Below, piece by piece: positions 32,440 to 37,365 of a stretch of DNA of 37,365 nt; position 1 is the stretch's first letter, and every line of letters starts with the position of its first letter. A program made the position numbers and the translations under genes. The notes below the pieces were generated by a model. It saw only the letters and a program-made list of their open reading frames with translations, was not told the origin of the DNA and did no database searches. Source of the stretch: an uncultured Clostridia bacterium (GTDB lineage Bacteria; Bacillota; Clostridia; Oscillospirales; Acutalibacteraceae); assembly GCA_904420155.1 (NCBI GenBank), contig CAJFUH010000114.1, positions 1-37,365 on the forward strand, written 5' to 3'.

Positions 32440-33462
32440 TTAATGCGTCAACTGGCTGTGTACCAGATCTGCCCTCCGCTGATCCCGCTGGGACGGGGAC
32501 AGGTTTTTTCCTGCGTGTTTCATCAGGGTAGCAGGCTGCGCCTCGATCATCAAGGTGTTGATTTGATCATAAGAAATATGGTCAATTAATCCCATCGATA
32601 TACCAAGACGTACGTTGGAAATCAATTTCATAAACTCATCGTTGTTCAGTAACTTTGCATACAGCAAAATCCCTAAAGAACGACCGATGGCGTCTTGCGT
32701 CTCTACATGTTTCACCAAAGTTTCCCGGGCGGCACGTTCCTGCGCCACCAGCTGGAGCGCAATATCTTTTAGATTGCTGATAGCCGCCTGTTCCGATAGT
32801 CCCAAGGTTACCTGATTAGACAGCTGATACAGCGCCCCTTTCGGCTGGGTGCCTTCCCCATAGATACCGCGAATGGTCATCCCCAGTTTGGAAAGATTTC
32901 CCGCAATGCGGTTCATAGCCCCGCTGTCTTGCAACGCCGGCAGATGCAGCATCAAAGACGCCCGCATCCCTGTTCCCAAGTTCGTAGGGCATTGGGTCAG
33001 ATATCCCAGCCGATCATCAAAGGCAAACTTTAAACGTTCGTCCAATAGGGTATCCAAGTGATCCGCCATCTGATAGGCCTCATCCAACGCTAACCCCTGC
33101 TGCATCACCTGGATACGCAAATGGTCTTCTTCATTGATCATAATGCTCACTGATTCGTCTTTCATCAGGAGCAGCCCCCGGCCTTCCCGATCAGAAGCAA
33201 ACTCCGGGCTGACCAGATGCCGTTCCACCAGGGAAACCGCGTCGGTTTGGGTCAAAGACCCCATATCAATATAATCAAATTCCCCCGCAATAGCGGAATT
33301 CCCATTTAATACCGCATCTTTGACCGCAGCATCCACTTTTAACATACCGTCCTTCTGTAATTTACAGGGGAACGGGCAGTTTCTCAGATTTCTGGCAAGC
33401 CGAATACGGGTACTGACAATGATATCTCCCTGGTCTCCTGCTTTTTCATACCATTTTTTCAT
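32440..33462 (-). CDS. mcsB: Protein-arginine kinase McsB
   Basis: This 340-residue member of the phosphagen kinase fold phosphorylates protein arginines and so marks proteins for ClpCP. The motifs STRIRLARNLRNCPFP, INEEDHLRIQVMQQG, CPTNLGTGMRASLMLHLP and RGIYGEGTQPKGALYQLSNQ match McsB. It overlaps the end of mcsA by 17 bp and starts at the ATG at 33462 after AAGGGAAA. The C-terminal sequence RADLVHSQLTH is slightly short compared with the Bacillus protein. The McsA activator is encoded immediately upstream. Confidence 0.95.
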   Translation of the reverse strand: MKKWYEKAGDQGDIIVSTRIRLARNLRNCPFPCKLQKDGMLKVDAAVKDAVLNGNSAIAGEFDYIDMGSLTQTDAVSLVERHLVSPEFASDREGRGLLLMKDESVSIMINEEDHLRIQVMQQGLALDEAYQMADHLDTLLDERLKFAFDDRLGYLTQCPTNLGTGMRASLMLHLPALQDSGAMNRIAGNLSKLGMTIRGIYGEGTQPKGALYQLSNQVTLGLSEQAAISNLKDIALQLVAQERAARETLVKHVETQDAIGRSLGILLYAKLLNNDEFMKLISNVRLGISMGLIDHISYDQINTLMIEAQPATLMKHAGKNLSPSQRDQRRADLVHSQLTH

Positions 33463-33961
33463 CGGAGTTTCCCTTCCCTTCCAACTCTTTGATACGGTCT
33501 CTCAATTCTGCGGCTTTTTCAAATGCCTGTTCCTGAATCGCTTTCTTTAACTCTTCCTTGGCTTTTTCCAATTCATTTTCCCGTTTGGCTTCAACGCCTG
33601 CACAAGAGGCTATTTTCCCTGTATGCGTAGTGTTTCCATGTATCCTTTGAATAGAGGGCATCAGCCGGTCGTAAAATGTGTGGTAACATTCCGCACATCC
33701 AACTTTCCCTGTCTTTGCGATTTCTTCAAAGGAAGACCCGCATCCTTTGCAGCGGACTGTATTCACCGGAGCTTCCGGCATCTCTTCCCCCAGGAAGCTC
33801 CCCAAGAAATTTCCCAAATTAAAACCGAATCCGTCAAACAGGCTACCATAGCCCATTTTTTTTGCGCATTCAGGACACAGCATATATTCCCTTAATTCTC
33901 CATTGACAATCGACTTCACATGGGTTGTCGCTTGATTTTTTCCACAAGATTGGCACAACAT
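33446..33961 (-). CDS. mcsA: McsA, zinc-binding activator of McsB
   Basis: This 171-residue protein has four cysteine pairs in two zinc fingers (CQSC, CPEC, CKGC, CAEC) and a C-terminal UVR motif (KEELKKAIQEQAFEKAAELRDRIKELE). The ATG at 33961 has AGGAGG eight bases upstream; a TTG six bases earlier would be too close to it. It activates McsB and modulates CtsR in Bacillus. It follows ctsR by 17 bp and overlaps mcsB. Confidence 0.94.
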   Translation of the reverse strand: MLCQSCGKNQATTHVKSIVNGELREYMLCPECAKKMGYGSLFDGFGFNLGNFLGSFLGEEMPEAPVNTVRCKGCGSSFEEIAKTGKVGCAECYHTFYDRLMPSIQRIHGNTTHTGKIASCAGVEAKRENELEKAKEELKKAIQEQAFEKAAELRDRIKELEGKGNSDEKMV

Positions 33962-33978
33962 AAACAATGCCTCCTTTT

Positions 33979-34428
33979 TTATATCTGGGTTAACAACATA
34001 TTCTTAAAAACTGCGGCCCGCAAATGATCCCGTATCTGGGGCGGGACGCATTGATAAGCGCGATCCGATATCGCCGCGCTTATTAACCTTGCATTCTCCG
34101 GGGAAAGAATCTTTTGGTGCTGCATATTGACCAGCATTGCCCGGGCGGTGGCTTTATCCAATTTTTCACCCACTGAATTGATGATATGCATCATTGCGTT
34201 ACCCTGATCCATTTTTACTCTTGTAATGCGGATATAACCGCCCCCGCCCCGTCTGCTCTCCACGATATATCCTTGTTCCGGAGTAAACCGAGAGGTAATC
34301 ACATAATTAATTTGGCTGGGTACGCATCCAAGTTCCCCCGCCAGTTCATTCCTTTGAATTTCCGCATTTCCATCGCTCTCTTCCAATACATGCAAAATAT
34401 ATTGAGCAACTATATCGCTCATTTTCAT
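33979..34428 (-). CDS. ctsR: CtsR, heat-shock repressor of class III stress genes
   Basis: This 149-residue protein is close to the usual 152. The N-terminus is a winged helix (SDIVAQYILHVLEE...QRNELAGELGCVPSQINYVITSRFTPEQGYIVESRRGGGGYIRI) with the heat-sensing glycine-rich RGGGGY loop in the wing. The C-terminal domain NPxxARLISAAI binds McsB/ClpC in related proteins. Two starts are possible, 34428 and 34422; both have GAGG sites. The gene heads the operon ctsR-mcsA-mcsB-clpC and has CtsR boxes on its promoter, so it represses itself. Confidence 0.94.
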   Translation of the reverse strand: MKMSDIVAQYILHVLEESDGNAEIQRNELAGELGCVPSQINYVITSRFTPEQGYIVESRRGGGGYIRITRVKMDQGNAMMHIINSVGEKLDKATARAMLVNMQHQKILSPENARLISAAISDRAYQCVPPQIRDHLRAAVFKNMLLTQI

Positions 34429-34449
34429 ACCTCTCACCTCTTTTTTGAT

Positions 34450-34497
34450 TTTGACTTTCTTTGATCTTAGTATATAAACAATCTCTTTATAAGTCAA
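34450..34497 (-). promoter_or_regulatory. ctsR operon promoter with CtsR box
   Basis: Minus-strand -35 TTGACT (34492-34497), 17 bp, -10 TATACT (34469-34474). At the start site lies GATCAAA-GAA-AGTCAAA (34450-34466), a direct heptad repeat with 3-bp spacing that fits the CtsR consensus RGTCAAANNNRGTCAAA with one mismatch. Confidence 0.85.
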
Positions 34498-34508
34498 AGT
34501 CAGTTAAA
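34492..34508 (+). promoter_or_regulatory. Second CtsR box, opposite orientation, over the -35
   Basis: AGTCAAAGTCAGTTAAA has two heptads 3 bp apart with one mismatch to the CtsR consensus, read on the plus strand. It covers the -35 box of the ctsR promoter. A third degenerate heptad AATTTAA continues in the same 10-bp phase. Confidence 0.6.
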
Positions 34509-34879
34509 GTCAATTTAAGATCATTTGCCTTAATTTTTGCAATGTTTGCTCCTGTTTGCTCGGGTTTTCTCATAATTGCTTAAATTTTCAATTTTTTGTT
34601 TTCTAAATTTTTAAAGGTCTCTACATTCTTTTGGAACCTCTTTTACCCCAACGCATACTCTGTTAGTACGGAACCCCACTGGAAAGCAATCTTCTTTATT
34701 TTACGAAAGCCAATTTGGGTTTATTCCTTGTTTCCTATCGTCTAAAGTAAAGAAAGATGCTCCTTTCCTTTTCGGATTGGCCAACAAGCTTCTCGATAAA
34801 ATCAAATAAAAAAACTTGTAACCAATCCCCTCGGTAATCCGTATACTGTATCAAATGCTTTTAAAGGAGGCAATACACA
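34509..34879. other. Intergenic stretch without gene; imperfect inverted repeat
   Basis: No open frame with a ribosome site was found. An imperfect inverted repeat pairs GGATTGG..ACAAG (34774-34788) with CTTGTAACCAATCC (34815-34828), 26 bases apart, just upstream of the Cys-rich peptide gene. A -10-like TATACT lies at 34842-34847, but the nearest -35-like sequence is about 20 bp away, so the promoter may use another sigma factor. Confidence 0.45.
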
Positions 34880-35035
34880 ATGGCTTGTAACAATTTGTTT
34901 GGTGGATGCGGCGGAGGATGCTCCTGGATTATTATCCTGATTATCATCCTGTTGGTCTGTGGTTGTGGTAACGACGGTAACTCTTACAACAACGACGGAT
35001 GCGGCTGCGGTAACTCCTGTGGCTGCGGCTGCTAA
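34880..35035 (+). CDS. 51-residue Cys/Gly-rich membrane peptide
   Basis: An AAAGGAGG lies nine bases before the ATG, and a strong terminator follows the stop. The peptide reads MACNNLFGGCGGGCSW, then a hydrophobic run I17-V26, then a polar tail with alternating Cys-Gly and Asn/Asp (CGCGNDG...CGCGNSCGCGC). There are 10 cysteines. The layout, a Gly/Cys head, a single hydrophobic helix and a Cys-Gly tail, resembles short peptides seen in Clostridia and the YjcZ-type small sporulation proteins of Bacillus, but I cannot assign a family. It may bind metal or be cross-linked in a spore or envelope layer. Confidence 0.7.
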   Translation: MACNNLFGGCGGGCSWIIILIIILLVCGCGNDGNSYNNDGCGCGNSCGCGC

Positions 35036-35059
35036 TTACCGTTTTCTTCCCTAACCAAC

Positions 35060-35097
35060 GGGCTCCCCGGAAATGCTTCCGGGGAGCCCTTCTTTCA
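35060..35097 (+). terminator. Terminator of the Cys-rich peptide gene
   Basis: A perfect 13-bp GC-rich stem (35060-35072 with 35077-35089) around ATGC, followed by TTCTTTC. It lies 24 bp after the stop. Confidence 0.85.
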
Positions 35098-35098
35098 T

Positions 35099-35485
35099 TT
35101 AATCAAGCAATGATGTTCCATATGAATTGTCTACAACACACAACCATTTTCCATTTGTATTTCTAAATACATAGGTGGCTTTCCGTTCCATGCTGTACTG
35201 AGAAGTTTCTTTATTATCCGCATCTAATAATGTCTGTGACAAAACCAATATCGTATCCCCGGCTTCTATCATGATCATTTTTCCCTGTGTCGGAACGACA
35301 CTATTTTTAAAATAAGCGGCTATTTTTATAAAGGCGTCTTTGATGGCCGCCTTTCCTCTCGCTTCTAACCCGGGCTTTACAATCAATACGGCATCATCGG
35401 AATAAAAATTCAACAGGTCGTCAAATCTTTCTTCTCTGATTGCTTGATCGGCTTTTTCAATCAATAATTTTACTTCTTCATTCAT
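35099..35485 (-). CDS. NTF2-like/DUF4440 (SnoaL-like) family protein
   Basis: This 128-residue protein has the cone-shaped NTF2-like fold pattern: a helical start (VKLLIEKADQAIREERFDDLLNFYSDDAVLIVKPG), KAAIKDAFIKIAAYF, and alternating strands that end KATYVFRNTNGKWLCVVDNSYG. This fits the DUF4440/SnoaL-like group, which includes small enzymes and binding proteins. It has no signal peptide. The ATG at 35485 is preceded by GAGG nine bases away. There is no informative neighbour, and the substrate cannot be predicted. Confidence 0.8.
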   Translation of the reverse strand: MNEEVKLLIEKADQAIREERFDDLLNFYSDDAVLIVKPGLEARGKAAIKDAFIKIAAYFKNSVVPTQGKMIMIEAGDTILVLSQTLLDADNKETSQYSMERKATYVFRNTNGKWLCVVDNSYGTSLLD

Positions 35486-35524
35486 ATATGAAATCCTCTT
35501 CCCGCGAACTGGCGTTTATTTATC

Positions 35525-35565
35525 AAAAAATTCCTACAAAAACAAACTGTTTGTAGGAACTTTTT
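35525..35565. terminator. Terminator of the M23 gene
   Basis: A 10-bp stem (35531-35540 with 35550-35559) with T-runs on both sides: on the minus strand after the M23 stop, and CTTTTT on the plus strand. Confidence 0.75.
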
Positions 35566-35571
35566 GACCTG

Positions 35572-37266
35572 TTAATTAACATAAGATAAAGGATCTACCC
35601 GGGAACCATTCCGATATACTTCAAAGTGGAGATGGTTTCCTGTAGAATCACCTGTAGTGCCAACCGTAGCGATCACTTGGCCCTTGGCTACTTTTTGGCC
35701 CGGAGACACTAAAATAGTATTGCAGTGGGCATACAAAGTAGACATGCCATTTCCATGGTCTATCATCAGATGGTATCCATATCCATAATTGTGATATTTT
35801 ACATAAGTGACTGTTCCGCCATCCGCCGCCACAATAGACTGCCCGCGAATGCCGCTGGAGGAAATATCAATGCCATTGTGCATTTTTCCCCAACGCATTT
35901 GGTAGGTACTTACCACACGATGAGTATAAGGGACCGGCCACGTCATTGTTCCGGTAGCTACCCCTTCCTGGATCACCGGCTCTTCCTTTTTTTGGGTCCC
36001 TACCGCGATAACTTTATCTACCGGCTCTTGAATGGTTGTACGGCTCACCGTTTCCCTGGAAACTTCCACGCCGTCAATGTATGTAACTTCGTCCACACAT
36101 TGCTCTTTTCCGTCGGCTCCCTCTTGGGTTACAGACGAGTAATCTGTAGTTTGAGTGTCGTCATTGACCGTGACAGTGGTAAAGGGGATGGTTGATTCAT
36201 AAGTTTCTTCTTTCACAATTTTCACCGTCAACAGGGGATTTTGCTGCATAAGGAGAATCTGATCCCCCACCGCCAACTGTTCTATTGATACTCCGCCCAA
36301 AGAAGTATCCAGTACTTCAAGCGATACCTGAAACTTTTCGGCAATTCCTTCCAAGGTATCCCCTTCTTCTATGGTATAGGAACCAATCTGTTCCGGACTC
36401 CCTTGTAACAGTTCTTTCACTTCACTCGCGGAAAGGATTTTCTCCGCAGGATAGAGGCCGCTGACACTTTCCACATTCTCTACAAAGGAAGCTTTAGCGG
36501 TTGGATCTCCTCCCTTTGCGTCGCTCAGAATGCCCTCCAGCAAATAGCTGAGATCCGCGTTGCTTTTGATCGCTCCCATCAGTTCCCCATTGATATAAAG
36601 TCCTGTGGCCTCTTCAATGATTCCGCCGGATTTCTCAATCATCTTATCACAAAGGGAAGTAGCGGTAGCGTAATGATTTTTGTCTACGATAGAAAGCCGG
36701 TAGCTGGGAGAAAAAGCCACCGCATCCCGGGCTTCCACTGCGTCGGAAACCAGCCTCTGGTTTACCATATCCGCGGCTCGCTCTAGAGTCTGTTCGCTTT
36801 CTACCGTGGCAATCTGTTCGCCGCCTAAATCCAACACCAACCCGAATTCCTGGTTCATCCAAAAATGGATGGTAAACACCAGGGCTATAACGGCGAGAAT
36901 CGGAGCCGCTATATTTCCTATCCTCATCAATAAGTCTTTATGGCGAACCACGCTCTTTCCCGTCACTTTAAAGTATTCCGCAATATACGGGACTTTCCCT
37001 CTTTTTTTCGCCTGCTGAATTCGGTCTTTGGCAATAGAAAATCCGTGATCTACCCGGCGCAATTCACGCCGCAAAATACGGAACCTCTTCCTGAAAAAAG
37101 CACGGCACAGACGCGTCCCCCATTCTAAAGCGGGACGGAAAAAACGAATGCTCCTTCGTTGTATGCGTTTGCATATGCGTACGGATTGTATTCCTGCAAC
37201 ATAACAGAAACGGCATATCTTCGCATCATATATCGTTTTGGTTCTATGAGAGAACCCGTTCCGCAT
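35572..37266 (-). CDS. Cell-wall M23 endopeptidase with LysM and G5 domains
   Basis: This 564-residue protein has a basic cytoplasmic N-terminus of about 110 residues, one transmembrane helix (IGNIAAPILAVIALVFTIHFW, about 116-136), a LysM domain (YTIEEGDTLEGIAEKFQVSLEVL...LAVGDQILL), a G5 domain (ESTIPFTTVTVNDD...VSRTTIQEPVDKVIAVGT) and a C-terminal M23 peptidase with HNGIDIS and HLHFEVYRNG zinc motifs. It would cut peptidoglycan cross-links near the membrane, during growth or sporulation. Start ATG at 37266 after AAAGGA. An exact WalR-type box lies in the promoter. The long basic cytoplasmic tail is unusual for the family. Confidence 0.9.
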   Translation of the reverse strand: MRNGFSHRTKTIYDAKICRFCYVAGIQSVRICKRIQRRSIRFFRPALEWGTRLCRAFFRKRFRILRRELRRVDHGFSIAKDRIQQAKKRGKVPYIAEYFKVTGKSVVRHKDLLMRIGNIAAPILAVIALVFTIHFWMNQEFGLVLDLGGEQIATVESEQTLERAADMVNQRLVSDAVEARDAVAFSPSYRLSIVDKNHYATATSLCDKMIEKSGGIIEEATGLYINGELMGAIKSNADLSYLLEGILSDAKGGDPTAKASFVENVESVSGLYPAEKILSASEVKELLQGSPEQIGSYTIEEGDTLEGIAEKFQVSLEVLDTSLGGVSIEQLAVGDQILLMQQNPLLTVKIVKEETYESTIPFTTVTVNDDTQTTDYSSVTQEGADGKEQCVDEVTYIDGVEVSRETVSRTTIQEPVDKVIAVGTQKKEEPVIQEGVATGTMTWPVPYTHRVVSTYQMRWGKMHNGIDISSSGIRGQSIVAADGGTVTYVKYHNYGYGYHLMIDHGNGMSTLYAHCNTILVSPGQKVAKGQVIATVGTTGDSTGNHLHFEVYRNGSRVDPLSYVN

Positions 37267-37307
37267 TGCTTACACATCCTTTCTTTCTGGCATTGAAAAG
37301 CAAAAAG

Positions 37308-37324
37308 GTTACAAACTTGTAACA
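37308..37324 (-). promoter_or_regulatory. WalR-type box in the M23 gene promoter
   Basis: On the minus strand TGTTAC-AAGTT-TGTAAC fits the WalR consensus TGTWAH-N5-TGTWAH exactly. It lies about 40 bp before the ATG and just downstream of the predicted start. A second box with one mismatch, TGTTAC-AATTT-TGCAAC, lies at 37349-37365 on the plus strand. Confidence 0.6.
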
Positions 37325-37336
37325 CAGTATAGTTCT

Positions 37337-37364
37337 ATTATACTGAATTGTTACAATTTTGCAA
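37337..37364 (-). promoter_or_regulatory. Promoter of the M23 gene
   Basis: Minus-strand -35 TTGCAA (37359-37364) and -10 TATAAT (37337-37342), 16 bp apart. A second -10-like TATACT lies at 37326-37331, so the true start may be closer to the gene. Confidence 0.55.
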
Positions 37365-37365
37365 C

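Noticed and set aside
1..37365. CRISPR arrays, insertion sequences, prophage genes, T-box or other known riboswitches
   Set aside because: I looked for spaced direct repeats, transposase or integrase motifs, and conserved riboswitch cores in the intergenic regions and found none.

Overview
The window looks like chromosomal core DNA from an anaerobic Firmicute of class Clostridia, most likely an Oscillospirales/Ruminococcaceae-type gut organism. The basis is the ctsR-mcsA-mcsB-clpC stress operon, rubrerythrin, a ferredoxin-type siroheme reductase, ymfF/ymfH peptidase homologues, strong AGGAGG ribosome sites, frequent GTG/TTG starts, and small Cys/Gly-rich and SSSR-type proteins typical of that order. 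Family assignments come from reading the proteins; no database search was run. There is no phage, insertion sequence, CRISPR array or rRNA.

Layout. 1-152: 5' part of a tRNA-Val(UAC) gene on the minus strand, with its promoter. 180-2543: XPD/DinG-type helicase with an N-terminal PD-(D/E)XK nuclease-like domain. 2691-6429: overlapping operon of two CydDC-like ABC exporter half-transporters and a small cysteine-rich protein of the nitrous-oxide-stimulated-promoter (YgbA) family. 6430-6819: noncoding DNA with two perfect hairpins. 6820-10261: metal-regulator locus with a large DtxR-fold regulator that has lost its metal ligands, a membrane protein with an HMA-like domain lacking CxxC, two short DtxR/MntR paralogues, and gpmA between them. 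10554-14126: small conserved protein, DUF2804 protein, zinc-ribbon membrane protein and mnmA. 14467-16785: rubrerythrin and a nitrite/sulfite reductase. 16870-20125: TIM-barrel isomerase, small unknown protein, folD and lgt. 20249-22800: ymfH/ymfF M16 pair. 23000-29341: small lipoprotein, an ABC transporter with a 1190-residue FtsX-type permease carrying a very long coiled coil, a divergent MarR regulator and a CmpB-type membrane protein. 29458-29826: XRE regulator. 29922-34428: clpC, mcsB, mcsA, ctsR. 34880-37266: a 51-residue Cys/Gly-rich membrane peptide, an NTF2-like protein and a LysM-G5-M23 cell-wall hydrolase.

How it works together. The most interesting region is 6.5-10.4 kb. An 18-bp palindromic motif, TTAG-N6-CTAA (best form GGTTAG-N6-CTAACC), occurs in front of one dtxR paralogue and of gpmA; two further matches lie upstream of the CydDC-like operon, one of them at the tip of a perfect 22-bp inverted repeat. 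This spacing is the repeating unit of the classical DtxR box, so a local DtxR-type regulon linking metal status, a metal-independent phosphoglycerate mutase and a thiol exporter is a testable hypothesis. In the same locus two adjacent proteins are built on metal-sensing or metal-binding folds but lack the metal-binding residues. Other regulatory signals that can be read directly are two CtsR boxes flanking the ctsR promoter, an exact WalR-type box downstream of the M23 hydrolase promoter, a palindrome at the rubrerythrin transcription start, and MarR-operator candidates between the marR gene and the ABC transporter.
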